Notes: generated from the sequence alone by a model not told the origin. Shown: positions 41,174 through 48,937, counted from the first letter of the stretch. The stretch: 64,000 nt of DNA from Tropicimonas sp. IMCC34011 (GCF_003390865.1 NZ_QMEJ01000001.1:186001-250000), one strand, 5' to 3'. Program-made: numbers and translations.

Positions 41174-42208
41174 CTACCGCCTTTTGTGCGCGGAGCGCGT
41201 AAGGGTGAGCCGGCTCGCCCGGCGCCGATAGTAGGCCACCGTCTCCGGGCTCTGGTTGGTCGCGGCCTGGATCTCGGCGTCAGACCATCCCGCCTCAGCG
41301 AGCCGGATGATCGCCAGCTTCCTTAGGCCGTGTAGCGAGAACGCCTTGGCCTCCGCTCCGAGGCCCTTGCGCCACTTTCGGAAGGCGCGCTCGACGGCGT
41401 CATAACCGAGCGGCTGGCTGAGGTTCTTGGCCAGCACATAAGCGCCCCGTTTCGGCAGACCGTCGAGGTAGGCGCGCAACTGGCTCGGGCAGTGGACTTG
41501 AAAACGCTCGTCCTGCTTCTCGTCCACGACCGTCATGCGATCACCGCTGAAGTCCGACCATGCCATCTCGATGGCTGCGCTCGGTCGTTGCCCGCTGCCA
41601 AGGATAAGCTCGGCCGTCGTGCGGACGTTCTCGGGGGCGTCGGCAAGCTTTCCGACCATCCACTCGGGCCACGGTTCGAAAGGGTTTTGCACACCGTATT
41701 TGTCGATCCCGGTTGCTGGGTTGTCACCTAGCGGCCAGTCGGCCTTGAGCTTGCCGTAGTTCCAAAGCAGAGACACGATCTGGATCCGCCAGTCGGCCTT
41801 GCGCGGTGTGTCAGCCAGCGCAGCGTGGACTTTCCGCAGGCCCGGCCTCGTCGTCTTACGCACATCCTTGTCGGCGTTCTTCTCAAGCAGCGCGTCCATT
41901 TCCCGGCGGTAGCTCCGGCGCGTGCCATCCGCGAGGCGCTTCTGGACAACCGGGTCGGATCGCCAAGCGACGACCAGATCATGCCACGTGTACTGCGCCG
42001 GTGCCTGTTGCCGGTCATGCTTCCCGGTTCGGCACTCCCAATAGAGGGCGTCGAGGCGCTCGGGGTCGCCCTGCCAATCAAGGAAGATCGTGCGTTCCTT
42101 GCGCTTGCCGTTCACCGTTTTCGTCTGGCGGTAAACTGGCACCCACTTGCCGAACCACTTCCATGCGAGGCGCGGCTTCACGATGCGGGGCTTCGGCGGG
42201 CGTCTCAC
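41174..42208 (-). CDS. int: Tyrosine-type phage integrase
   Basis: A 344-residue tyrosine recombinase. Catalytic residues are Arg208 ('GSGQRPSAA'), Lys231, 'HGLRK' (His293, Arg296) and Tyr327 in 'VAYYRRR'. The N-terminal region provides arm and core binding. It lies 112 bp from tRNA-Leu and is transcribed toward it. Its start overlaps the next gene by 4 bases. Confidence 0.93.
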   Translation of the reverse strand: MRRPPKPRIVKPRLAWKWFGKWVPVYRQTKTVNGKRKERTIFLDWQGDPERLDALYWECRTGKHDRQQAPAQYTWHDLVVAWRSDPVVQKRLADGTRRSYRREMDALLEKNADKDVRKTTRPGLRKVHAALADTPRKADWRIQIVSLLWNYGKLKADWPLGDNPATGIDKYGVQNPFEPWPEWMVGKLADAPENVRTTAELILGSGQRPSAAIEMAWSDFSGDRMTVVDEKQDERFQVHCPSQLRAYLDGLPKRGAYVLAKNLSQPLGYDAVERAFRKWRKGLGAEAKAFSLHGLRKLAIIRLAEAGWSDAEIQAATNQSPETVAYYRRRASRLTLTRSAHKRR

Positions 42209-42414
42209 GCTTCGATGTCCTCATCGTCAGGCCATGCGGCTTTGCCGTCCACGATGGCCTTTATGTCCTGCACGCGCCAACGATCGTGCTGGCCGATCCT
42301 GCATGGCTTCGGCAGCGCCCCGGCGTCGACAAGCCGGCGGAACTCGAAGGCTGGCATATCCAACATCTTCGCCGCGGTCGTGTCGCGAACTGCTAGGGGC
42401 TGCGGGGCTCCCAT
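42205..42414 (-). CDS. AlpA/excisionase-like HTH protein
   Basis: A 69-residue winged-helix-like protein: 'AAKMLDMPAFEFRRLVDAGALPKPCRIGQHDRW' fits the MerR-like fold of AlpA/Xis proteins. Coupled to the integrase (ATGA), it is the natural candidate for the recombination directionality factor. The start is ATG 42414; upstream frame extension is not supported. Confidence 0.7.
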   Translation of the reverse strand: MGAPQPLAVRDTTAAKMLDMPAFEFRRLVDAGALPKPCRIGQHDRWRVQDIKAIVDGKAAWPDDEDIEA

Positions 42415-42415
42415 G

Positions 42416-42763
42416 TCAGTCCTCCGCGCCGAGCGTGTCGGGGGTGCGGATGGCGGCACAGAGATAGGCGAAAGCCTCGTCTCGTTCTTCGACCCACAGC
42501 GGATCATCCTCCGGATCTTTGCCATTATACGGGTTGTCGCCGTTCCAAGCCTCCCGCGACATCACGAACCCAGCCCGAAAGGTGTTCCTCATGATCTCCT
42601 GCACGATGGGGGAGGCGAGGAGGGCGGCGCGGTCGTGGCGGATGTAGGCAGTCTTGTACGGTCCGCCTGACGGGAAGTTGCGCCATGCTCCCTGCTGCCG
42701 TTTACCCGGGCGCTGGACTAGCTGACGGGTCCAGATCATCGGCGCTTTCGTCTCGTCACTCAT
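42416..42763 (-). CDS. Phage hypothetical protein
   Basis: A 115-residue protein, no recognised domain. 'GAWRNFPSGGPYKTAYIRHDRAALL' and an acidic C-terminal half ('DPEDDPLWVEERDEAF') suggest a small soluble protein. It is one of the closely packed left-arm genes, one base from the AlpA-like gene. Confidence 0.6.
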   Translation of the reverse strand: MSDETKAPMIWTRQLVQRPGKRQQGAWRNFPSGGPYKTAYIRHDRAALLASPIVQEIMRNTFRAGFVMSREAWNGDNPYNGKDPEDDPLWVEERDEAFAYLCAAIRTPDTLGAED

Positions 42764-42766
42764 GGC

Positions 42767-42931
42767 TCAGTCCTCCTGTCCAGCGGCGGGCGGGGCCTCG
42801 CCTGGGGTGTCGTCAATCAGCGTCGGCAACAGGCAGGCGGCTGCCGCGCAGATCGCTGAGGCGAGGAGCAGGCCGCAGAAGTCGTCCGCGGCGCGGCGGG
42901 CCTGCGTCTCGATGGGGTCGGGGAGGGTCAT
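42767..42931 (-). CDS. Small phage membrane protein
   Basis: A 54-residue protein, with a helix 'CGLLLASAICAAAACLLPTLI' that could span a membrane. Its ATG overlaps the stop of the upstream gene (ATGA), and it ends 3 bases before the next start, so it belongs to the left-arm chain. Function unknown. Confidence 0.55.
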   Translation of the reverse strand: MTLPDPIETQARRAADDFCGLLLASAICAAAACLLPTLIDDTPGEAPPAAGQED

Positions 42932-43185
42932 CGCGTGGCCTCCCGGTAGGCGGCGAGGGCGGTCATTTTCCTGCGGTAAGCATTCGTGCCGCCGGTCTCT
43001 TCTTCATCGGCAACGGCTTCCGCCAGTTCCTCCGCAGCCAGAAGCGCGGCGGCTAGCCTATCCATCAGGGCCGCATCGTCGCGGCTCTCGCGGGCCACCA
43101 CGAACAGCATCTCGTTTTCACGGGGCGCCGTACCCTTACGGCGAACATCAGCGCGCTCCCGGGTCTGCTCGATAAGGCCGGTCAT
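42928..43185 (-). CDS. Phage hypothetical protein with C-terminal helical module
   Basis: An 85-residue, helical, acidic protein. The last 40 residues ('AAALLAAEELAEAV' to 'ALAAYREATR') resemble the end of the protein at 47699-48073; the last 35 bases of the two genes differ at one position. Coupled by ATGA on both sides. Confidence 0.6.
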   Translation of the reverse strand: MTGLIEQTRERADVRRKGTAPRENEMLFVVARESRDDAALMDRLAAALLAAEELAEAVADEEETGGTNAYRRKMTALAAYREATR

Positions 43186-43931
43186 GCCTCGCCCCCTTTC
43201 GCAGCGAGGGCGCGGAGGGCGGCTTCGATGATGTCCTTGGTCGCCCACCAACTGATAGTCACATCGAGCGTATCTTCGTCGCCGTCATCGTTGATAAACG
43301 GGTGAGTCTCAGAAAACTCATCCATCAGCACGGGTTTGAGGTTGCCGAAGATCGGGTTTGGGGTCGCATCGAGCAGCACCCGCGCCGCCTCTGCCACGCT
43401 CACCTCGCGCGGGGGCATGGCGGCAAGGGCGGCGGTGAAGTCGCAATCGGAGAGCGCGAAATCCCGCTCGGCGTCCTTCTCCGTATCCCATGCGGTCAGG
43501 AGCCAGCCCGGCTCGGGGTGCCATTCGGTCGCGTCGTAGCGCAGCCGGAGAGGCCGGATCGTCCGCATCGCCGTCTCGCCGCGCCAGTTTGTGTAGCGCA
43601 TCGTGATCGGCTCCCGCACGTCGTCGGCAGGCTCTGAGGCGGGGGCAAGCGCAGAGAGGACGCGTCGCTCGTAGTCAGCTTGCGCGCCGGCTTTGGCGGC
43701 TTCTAGGCTGAGGAACGGGGAGTCGTTCTTGGAGCCGTTTATATACCAGTAGAACGACCCCTGTGCATTAACATCCTCGCGCACGGTGTAGCGGAAGGCA
43801 CAGTTCATAGGATCTGCTCGATGGTAGTTGATCTGCGCCAGAAACCACTCCAGCGGTTTCACTCGGAGGCCCCTTAGCCGCGCGTTCTCGGCTTCCAGAT
43901 CGGCGATGAGGGCGTCTTTTTCGTCGGTCAT
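43182..43931 (-). CDS. Phage protein with WYL-like central module
   Basis: 249 residues. N-terminal coiled-coil 'LIADLEAENARLRGLRVKPLEW' is followed by a phage module ending 'AAKAGAQADYERRVLSAL'. Residues about 125-180 ('RYTNWRGETAMRTIRPLRLRY' then 'GWLLTAWDTEKDAERDFAL') look like the WYL ligand-binding fold, and a helical tail follows. A regulatory role is possible but unproven. The ATG at 43931 has GGAGAC upstream. Confidence 0.6.
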   Translation of the reverse strand: MTDEKDALIADLEAENARLRGLRVKPLEWFLAQINYHRADPMNCAFRYTVREDVNAQGSFYWYINGSKNDSPFLSLEAAKAGAQADYERRVLSALAPASEPADDVREPITMRYTNWRGETAMRTIRPLRLRYDATEWHPEPGWLLTAWDTEKDAERDFALSDCDFTAALAAMPPREVSVAEAARVLLDATPNPIFGNLKPVLMDEFSETHPFINDDGDEDTLDVTISWWATKDIIEAALRALAAKGGEA

Positions 43932-43960
43932 GTCTGTCTCCTGTGTTTGGCTGGGGCGGA

Positions 43961-44374
43961 TCATCGGTCGATCCCTAGTCTCTGCTCGACCCACGACAGC
44001 CAGTCGGTGTCGCTGCCGTAGAGCGACTTCCACGCGGCCGGCTCGCGGTGCAGGGCCAGCTTGGAGGTGTCGAGGTCGCCGGTGTGATGCCCCTCGCATA
44101 GGGGCAGGGTCATGGTGTCGGGGGCGCGCCTGCGGCTGTACCGGCCGTGGATGCAGTGATGCACGGTGGTCCGGCTCTGCTGCACCATCCCCCACTCGAC
44201 GCAGATGACGCACGGCAGCGCGGCAACGCGGGCCATGTGTTCCTGCCCCGCCTTCCCCTCGGCGCTCTGTCGTGCCTTCTGGCGGCGCTTGGAAACGGGG
44301 CGGATCTTGCCGGTGCGCTCCATCTGCGATGTGCTGGTGAGCGGCGTTCTGCGGGCGAGCGGGGAGCGCTTCAC
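43961..44374 (-). CDS. HNH-like phage protein (NinG/Ref type)
   Basis: A 137-residue basic protein. 'CVICVEWG' (CxxC), 'TTVHHCIHGRYSRRRAPD' and 'PLCEGHHTGDL' supply the His/Cys pattern of a small HNH/ββα-metal nuclease as in Ref-like and DUF968-like recombination nucleases. The GTG start at 44374 overlaps the NinB-like stop (GTGA), consistent with a recombination operon. Confidence 0.65.
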   Translation of the reverse strand: MKRSPLARRTPLTSTSQMERTGKIRPVSKRRQKARQSAEGKAGQEHMARVAALPCVICVEWGMVQQSRTTVHHCIHGRYSRRRAPDTMTLPLCEGHHTGDLDTSKLALHREPAAWKSLYGSDTDWLSWVEQRLGIDR

Positions 44375-44826
44375 GAGAACTCCTCCTCGTAGCGGAGCGC
44401 GTCCGGATCCGTCAGGTGAAAGCCGATCCCGCACCAATGCCGCTGCATCTCTTCCATGAAGCTGGTCATCTGCTTGACCGTCATCAGGCGCGTCACCGGA
44501 AGGTCGAAGGCGCGGATGGACGCCACCTGCTGCTCATAAGTCAGGCGGTCCATGACCCCGTGCCAGGAGACGGCGAACGCCTCGTTCTCGGCGAGGAGGA
44601 TCGGGACTCCGAACTGGCGCTTGCACTCGGCGCGCACCTCGGCGTGGCTGCTATCGCCACGCTGACGGGCGATGTCAGCATACCATCGCTGGGACAGCCG
44701 GTTCTGGCGGTTGCGCCGCAGCTGCCCCTTCGTGATGGTGACGGTCTGAGGATAGGCGCCGCGGCCGGCGATGAACCTGCACAGCTTCGCCGCATCCTCG
44801 TCGCTGTGGACCACGCGCGTTGTCAT
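44371..44826 (-). CDS. NinB/YbcN-like recombination protein
   Basis: 151 residues. 'TITKGQLRRNRQNRLSQRWYADIARQRGD' then 'HAEVRAECKRQFGVPIL' and 'LPVTRLMTVKQMTSFMEEMQRHW' match the NinB-like family of phage recombination proteins (lambda Orf/NinB binds SSB and ssDNA). The start is ATG 44826. It is encoded near the Sak4-like ATPase, supporting a recombination role. Confidence 0.7.
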   Translation of the reverse strand: MTTRVVHSDEDAAKLCRFIAGRGAYPQTVTITKGQLRRNRQNRLSQRWYADIARQRGDSSHAEVRAECKRQFGVPILLAENEAFAVSWHGVMDRLTYEQQVASIRAFDLPVTRLMTVKQMTSFMEEMQRHWCGIGFHLTDPDALRYEEEFS

Positions 44827-44828
44827 GA

Positions 44829-45536
44829 TCAGTACGCCTCCTGACATTCCCACACGCGGAGGCCGTCAGCGTGAGCGTTCGTCTTGTGGTTCTTCTGCGC
44901 CCACTGATCGACAAAGGCTGTCAGGTCGTCTCGATGATTGGCGGCAATCCAGTGCAGGAGCTTCTTGTGGTCGGTCACCTCGTAGTGCGTGACGGTACGC
45001 AGGCCCTTCACTTGATCGCGCTTCGCAGCCTGCGCTGCCTTCTCAGCCTCCATCGCTGCGCGCTTGGCTTCTTCGGCCTCGCGTTGCTGCTCGATGTTTG
45101 CGGTATCTGCGGCGGCTGCCTTGGCCTCGGCTTCCCGGCGGGCCTTGTTCGCGGCTTCCCACGCGGCCCGTTCCTCAGCCCGCTTTCGTTCGTCCAGCTC
45201 GCGCTTGAAGGTATCCACCACGGAGACAAGGCCGGCCTCGATGCGCTTGGTGTCCTCGATCGAGGGCTTCCACCGATCAAGCTCCGCTTTGTAGACGGCG
45301 TGGAGCGGGGCGGTCGCGGCCTTCTGCCCCTTCTCAAGGGACAGGCGGCACTCGCGCATGGCCTTGCGCAGGGCGTCCACGGCCTTCATCTGGGCCTCGT
45401 TCTCGACCCGCTCGCCGTCCAGCCAGTTCTCAGCTTCCGAGATGGTGTCGCCGTAGGGGGCGAGGGCCTCGTCAATGGGGTCGGGCGGGTTGTTGTGGCC
45501 GACAACCGCGCGTTCGTTCATTGCTCCGTCCATCAT
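44829..45536 (-). CDS. Coiled-coil phage protein beside Sak4
   Basis: 235 residues. A central long coiled coil rich in Ala/Glu/Lys (residues about 105-175) is followed by 'VKGLRTVTHYEVTDHKKLLHWI' and ends 'DGLRVWECQEAY'. This type is common next to phage recombination genes and may be a DNA-end or nuclease partner. Its ATG overlaps the Sak4 stop (ATGA). Confidence 0.65.
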   Translation of the reverse strand: MMDGAMNERAVVGHNNPPDPIDEALAPYGDTISEAENWLDGERVENEAQMKAVDALRKAMRECRLSLEKGQKAATAPLHAVYKAELDRWKPSIEDTKRIEAGLVSVVDTFKRELDERKRAEERAAWEAANKARREAEAKAAAADTANIEQQREAEEAKRAAMEAEKAAQAAKRDQVKGLRTVTHYEVTDHKKLLHWIAANHRDDLTAFVDQWAQKNHKTNAHADGLRVWECQEAY

Positions 45537-46531
45537 GCAGCCTCCTGGTCGGGGTCATAGGGCAGGTCGCGCATCCCGAGGATGTCGTCCTCTTCGTCGC
45601 GCGTATCGTCATCAGCCTGCGCGCCCGCTTCGTGTTCGGGGTCCGAGTAGCGACGGGCGTCGGGGTCGAAGTCGAGGCCCAGATCGTTCGCGCGGGTGAC
45701 GACCAACTTCGCCACATCGCGGCCGGCTTTCTTCGCCCGGCCCAGAACGGCGTTGATCTGGCTCGCCTTGGTCATCGTCGGCAGCGTGGCCTTGAACCAC
45801 TCCACCTCGGACTTCCGCTCGACCTGCTCCTCCGAGAGGGCGTTGAGGTCGGCCTTGATCCGCGTGATGATATCGGCAAGGCAGGTCGCGAACGTCTCCG
45901 GGGCGGACTGTGCGTCGGGCAGGGGCATGGCGCCGATGCCGGCCGGATCTTTCCCGAACGCGGTCTCGGTGGGCGAGAAGATCAGTTGCCGCTCGCGATT
46001 GTGGATCGAGATGCGAGCGATCACGTCGCTGTCGGTCAGGACCAGATCCTTCGAGCCGCCCTGGATCTTGAGGCGTTCCTTGATCTCGTCGCCGTCGTGC
46101 TTCTCGTCCATGTGGGACAGGAGGATCACGTCCTTGCCGAACGACTTCAGCAACTTGAGAAAAGCGCTGAAGCGAACGCCGAGCTGGCCCCATCCCTGCT
46201 GGTTCAGGGCGCCGCCATAGGATAGCTTCGAGTTGCTGCGAACGATGTCGGCCCCGAGGCTGTCCAGCGCCTTGCCCACGGTGTCGATGATGATGGTGTC
46301 GTAATCCGCGAGGTCGGCGGCGGTCATGCTCGCCACGTCCGCCCAGTTCTCGACCTGCACCACGTCTTTCCGGTCAACGGCACGATAGGCGCCCTTGTCG
46401 AAGTCCAAGAGCAGAGGGCTGTTGGCTGTATAGGCGAGGCTGGTCTTGCCGAGCCCCGGCTGCGAGTAGATCGTGACGCAGAGGTTCTTGACCTCGATCG
46501 GCTGGTTCGACTTGGTGATGTTCAGTGCCAT
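45533..46531 (-). CDS. Sak4-like RecA-fold single-strand annealing ATPase
   Basis: 332 residues. Walker A 'SQPGLGKTS' (23-31) and Walker B 'TIIIDT' (Asp83), plus 'ILLSHMDEK' motif, match the AAA_24/Sak4 family of phage recombinases. An acidic C-terminal tail (after residue 300) may contact SSB. GAGGAGG lies 5 bases before the ATG. An SSB is encoded at 56370. It would promote annealing recombination of replicating phage DNA. Confidence 0.8.
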   Translation of the reverse strand: MALNITKSNQPIEVKNLCVTIYSQPGLGKTSLAYTANSPLLLDFDKGAYRAVDRKDVVQVENWADVASMTAADLADYDTIIIDTVGKALDSLGADIVRSNSKLSYGGALNQQGWGQLGVRFSAFLKLLKSFGKDVILLSHMDEKHDGDEIKERLKIQGGSKDLVLTDSDVIARISIHNRERQLIFSPTETAFGKDPAGIGAMPLPDAQSAPETFATCLADIITRIKADLNALSEEQVERKSEVEWFKATLPTMTKASQINAVLGRAKKAGRDVAKLVVTRANDLGLDFDPDARRYSDPEHEAGAQADDDTRDEEDDILGMRDLPYDPDQEAA

Positions 46532-46582
46532 GTTCGCCTCCTCAATGGGATTGCGGTGAATGTCGGGTGCTGTGTGTCTGGT

Positions 46583-46653
46583 CTCCCCGCTCCATGAGGG
46601 AGAGGCACGGAGCGGGGAGGGGACCGGCGCTTAGGGAGGAGGATCGGCGCCGG
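46583..46653 (-). repeat. Two tandem hairpins in front of the Sak4 gene
   Basis: Perfect 11-bp arms CTCCCCGCTCC/GGAGCGGGGAG (46583-46593 with 46609-46619) and 7-bp arms CCGGCGC/GCGCCGG (46624-46630 with 46647-46653) lie in the only sizeable gap (136 bp) of the left arm. Neither has a T-run on the minus strand. They may set mRNA processing or partial termination before the recombination genes. Confidence 0.5.
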
Positions 46654-46667
46654 TGTCTCGGGGCGTG

Positions 46668-46991
46668 TCAGACCCACGTCTTGTGTGCATCCCAACCGGC
46701 CTCAGCGGCATCCATGCACTTGGCATCGTCAGCTTCGCGTTCTGCGGTTACGATTGCTCTAAACTGACGGGAGAGAATGGCATGAGCGAAAGCGCTTGAG
46801 ACGACACGGGCGTTGTTCTGCTTGAGTCGGCTGGCGGCGAACTCCGCGGCAGATCGCTTCCGGTATTTCATCGCCAGCTCCGAATTATGGTCTGTCCACC
46901 AAAGGCTCTTGGACTTCGCCCGGTCCACAAGTGCGAGGGTAGATATGCCCATGCTAGCGCCCTTCCGGGCATTGCAGATGATCGCGTACAT
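46668..46991 (-). CDS. Phage hypothetical protein
   Basis: 107 residues, or 108 if the GTG at 46994 is used (GTGATG, the GTG overlapping the upstream stop). 'MYAIICNARKGASMGISTLALVDRAKSKSLWW' then a helical half ending 'DAAEAGWDAHKTWV'. No domain recognised. Confidence 0.6.
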   Translation of the reverse strand: MYAIICNARKGASMGISTLALVDRAKSKSLWWTDHNSELAMKYRKRSAAEFAASRLKQNNARVVSSAFAHAILSRQFRAIVTAEREADDAKCMDAAEAGWDAHKTWV

Positions 46992-47278
46992 CACGCTGCC
47001 TCCCCTTGGTCGGAGGCGCCGATCGGTTCGAGGCCGGAGAGACGGGCGGTTTCCGCATCAAGCGCGGCGGCATACCCCGCGACGTGCGGCTCGTTGATCG
47101 CGGCGGCGATGGCGCGGGCCATGCACATGTCCGGGACCGCCAGCATGAGGCCGGTATCGTGCGCGTAGACGCCGCCATCCGCGTCGGGCGTGTTGATGCT
47201 GACGAAAGCTTGGCCGCTATGTTCACACTTCCAAGCCTTAGCCTTGTGCTTGGAGTTGATGTGGGCAGTGAGGTGCAT
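46991..47278 (-). CDS. Phage hypothetical protein
   Basis: 95 residues, starting 'MHLTAHINSKHKAKAWKCEHSG', then a small beta-rich part ('FVSINTPDADGGVYAHDTG') and a helix. GGAGCC lies 5 bases before the ATG. Function unknown. Confidence 0.6.
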   Translation of the reverse strand: MHLTAHINSKHKAKAWKCEHSGQAFVSINTPDADGGVYAHDTGLMLAVPDMCMARAIAAAINEPHVAGYAAALDAETARLSGLEPIGASDQGEAA

Positions 47279-47280
47279 AG

Positions 47281-47565
47281 TCAGGCTCCTTTCGCTTTCT
47301 CGATCTCTCGCATCGTCCCTGCCGGGTCTGTCCCGTGGCGGTGTGCGAGGTCGGTATCGGTGGCCCCGTCGTGGGCGGTGGGTACGCTGGCACGACGGGG
47401 TGCGGCGGGGGTCGCCGCGTGTCCCGCTTGGCCGGGGAGGGCGGCGCTGCGGGTGTAGGGATTGCAGGTGCAGCGCCAAAGGGAGCCGCATTTGAAGCGG
47501 AGCCAGCCCGTCCCGCCGCAGTCTCGGCAGGGGTTGGTGAAGGCCGCGCTCATCGGGGAAGCCAT
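47281..47565 (-). CDS. Small zinc-ribbon phage protein
   Basis: 94 residues. 'CRDCGGTGWLRFKCGSLWRCTCNPY' holds five cysteines in a zinc-ribbon pattern like the DnaJ-type central repeats; the rest is disordered. It overlaps the upstream gene by 16 bases. Possibly a small DNA/RNA-binding protein. Confidence 0.55.
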   Translation of the reverse strand: MASPMSAAFTNPCRDCGGTGWLRFKCGSLWRCTCNPYTRSAALPGQAGHAATPAAPRRASVPTAHDGATDTDLAHRHGTDPAGTMREIEKAKGA

Positions 47566-47702
47566 ATCTGAGCCCCCACCAGGACGAGGGCGGACACCGA
47601 GTTGACGACGGCCAAGAATACAGCCCCGTCCTTGAAGCACAGGACTGCGGCTGCGACGGTGAGCGCGAGGAAGACCCACCCGGCGACATAGGAGGCGATC
47701 AT
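47550..47702 (-). CDS. Small two-helix phage membrane protein
   Basis: 50 residues, almost wholly hydrophobic: 'VAGWVFLALTVAAAVLCF' and 'AVFLAVVNSVSALVLVGA' are two helices. It overlaps both neighbours (ATGA-type with the upstream gene). Function unknown; could be a superinfection-exclusion type peptide. Confidence 0.6.
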   Translation of the reverse strand: MIASYVAGWVFLALTVAAAVLCFKDGAVFLAVVNSVSALVLVGAQIWLPR

Positions 47703-48073
47703 CGCGTGGCCTCGCGGTAGGCGGCGAGGGCGGGCTCGGCAACGTCCGCGCAGTCGTAGCCAGATTGCAGATGTTCCAACGCTGAAAGCATCCCTTCCGC
47801 AGCCAGAAGCGCGGGCGCTATCTGGTCCGGCCAAATCCACCAGATGGGATAGGCACCGTCATCTTCGGCGCGCTGGAAGTCACCGCCACTGCGGCACCGG
47901 CGGCCCTTTTGATCGAAGCACAAAGCTTTGAAGTGGTGTCCGCGCCAACCAGTGCGGTCAGCGTGTTCGGCGTCGAAGTATTCGGGGTGCGATGTCAGTG
48001 CGCGAGTGGCGTGGACGACCCACTCCTTCTGGCTGGCAAAATACTGCCCTCTGATCGAAACAAAATCGGTCAT
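47699..48073 (-). CDS. Phage hypothetical protein with shared C-terminal module
   Basis: 124 residues. The N-terminal part 'SIRGQYFASQKEWVVHATRALTSHPEYF' and 'RGHHFKALCFDQKGRRC' is typical of phage early proteins; the C-terminal helix 'ALLAAEGML' to 'ALAAYREATR' is shared with the product of 42928-43185. Confidence 0.6.
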   Translation of the reverse strand: MTDFVSIRGQYFASQKEWVVHATRALTSHPEYFDAEHADRTGWRGHHFKALCFDQKGRRCRSGGDFQRAEDDGAYPIWWIWPDQIAPALLAAEGMLSALEHLQSGYDCADVAEPALAAYREATR

Positions 48074-48291
48074 CGCGCGCACTCCAGTTCCTGCGCGGGC
48101 GCCGTCAGGGCGTGAGGCGCAGCAACCGCGGCGGCGGCGTCCTCAGGCCAGATGACGCAGTAGTCGTTATGCCACGCCCACCATTCGAGGCCGGCCATGC
48201 TCCCGAAGTACGCGACCCACGAAGGGTCATCGCAGTTGCGGAGGCGGTGATACTGGCCGTCGTGGCCAAGGTATTCGAAGGTGCCTTCCAT
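48070..48291 (-). CDS. Small phage protein, Trp-rich
   Basis: 73 residues (74 with the GTG at 48294, again a GTGATG start). 'GTFEYLGHDGQYHRLRNCDD' and 'GLEWWAWHNDYCVIWPEDAAAA'. No domain recognised; overlapped by both neighbours. Confidence 0.55.
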   Translation of the reverse strand: MEGTFEYLGHDGQYHRLRNCDDPSWVAYFGSMAGLEWWAWHNDYCVIWPEDAAAAVAAPHALTAPAQELECAR

Positions 48292-48533
48292 CACGCGGCC
48301 TCCTCGTCGTAGTCCACCTCACCGGACATGCGGAGGAGGGCGGCGTGCAGGTCCGGGTGCAGGTCGGCCGGCTGGAGCGTCACGCCAGCGATGGTCACGG
48401 TGTTGAGCGTGGCGCTGCTGTCCTGGATTTCCTCGCCGGGCTGGTGGCCCCATGTCGAGGTGAACGGACGATCCGCGATGGCGAGGAACCGGGCCTCTGC
48501 CTCAAGGACGATCTTGCCGGAGACGGTGGTCAT
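48291..48533 (-). CDS. Phage hypothetical protein
   Basis: 80 residues, predicted beta-rich start ('TTVSGKIVLEAEARFLAIADRPF') and 'TLNTVTIAGVTLQPADL' in the middle, acidic end. It overlaps neighbours by ATGA. Confidence 0.55.
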   Translation of the reverse strand: MTTVSGKIVLEAEARFLAIADRPFTSTWGHQPGEEIQDSSATLNTVTIAGVTLQPADLHPDLHAALLRMSGEVDYDEEAA

Positions 48534-48730
48534 TGCCTTGCTCCTTTGATGCTGGCCTCTCCGTGGAGGCGGACGACGGTGTTGGAGAAATCGGTGAGCG
48601 CGGAGACCTGCGCCTCAAGCTCGGCGTTGCGGCGCTCCAGAGCGTCCAGCGCGTGGCTCGCCTCTAGGCAGACGTGCGAGGGGACGACGGGCTGGCTCAG
48701 GAGGTGCGAGAGGCGGCGGGCGCGGGTCAT
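48530..48730 (-). CDS. Phage coiled-coil protein
   Basis: 66 residues with one coiled coil 'ALDALERRNAELEAQVSAL'. Coupled by ATGA to both neighbours. Function unknown. Confidence 0.5.
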   Translation of the reverse strand: MTRARRLSHLLSQPVVPSHVCLEASHALDALERRNAELEAQVSALTDFSNTVVRLHGEASIKGARQ

Positions 48731-48903
48731 CGGGACGCCCCACCAAGCGCGGGCGGAAAGTCCGGGGTGACGTAGACGTTAGTGGTGTCCCGGCCTTCCC
48801 AAGACGCCATGCACTCGCGGCGGTAAGACTCACGGGCGGCGGCAACAGCGGCGCGCTCTTCGGCGCGGCAGGCTTCGAGCCAATCGCGATCTGCGTCTGT
48901 CAT
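48727..48903 (-). CDS. First gene of the left early operon
   Basis: 58 residues, charged helix 'DADRDWLEACRAEERAAVAAARESYRR', then a disordered end. The ATG at 48903 has GGGAGAA 5-11 bases upstream and is the first gene after the predicted left promoter (48938-48966). Confidence 0.55.
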   Translation of the reverse strand: MTDADRDWLEACRAEERAAVAAARESYRRECMASWEGRDTTNVYVTPDFPPALGGASR

Positions 48904-48937
48904 TGTCGTTCTCCCTGTGGCGTGTGCCGATGGGGAG

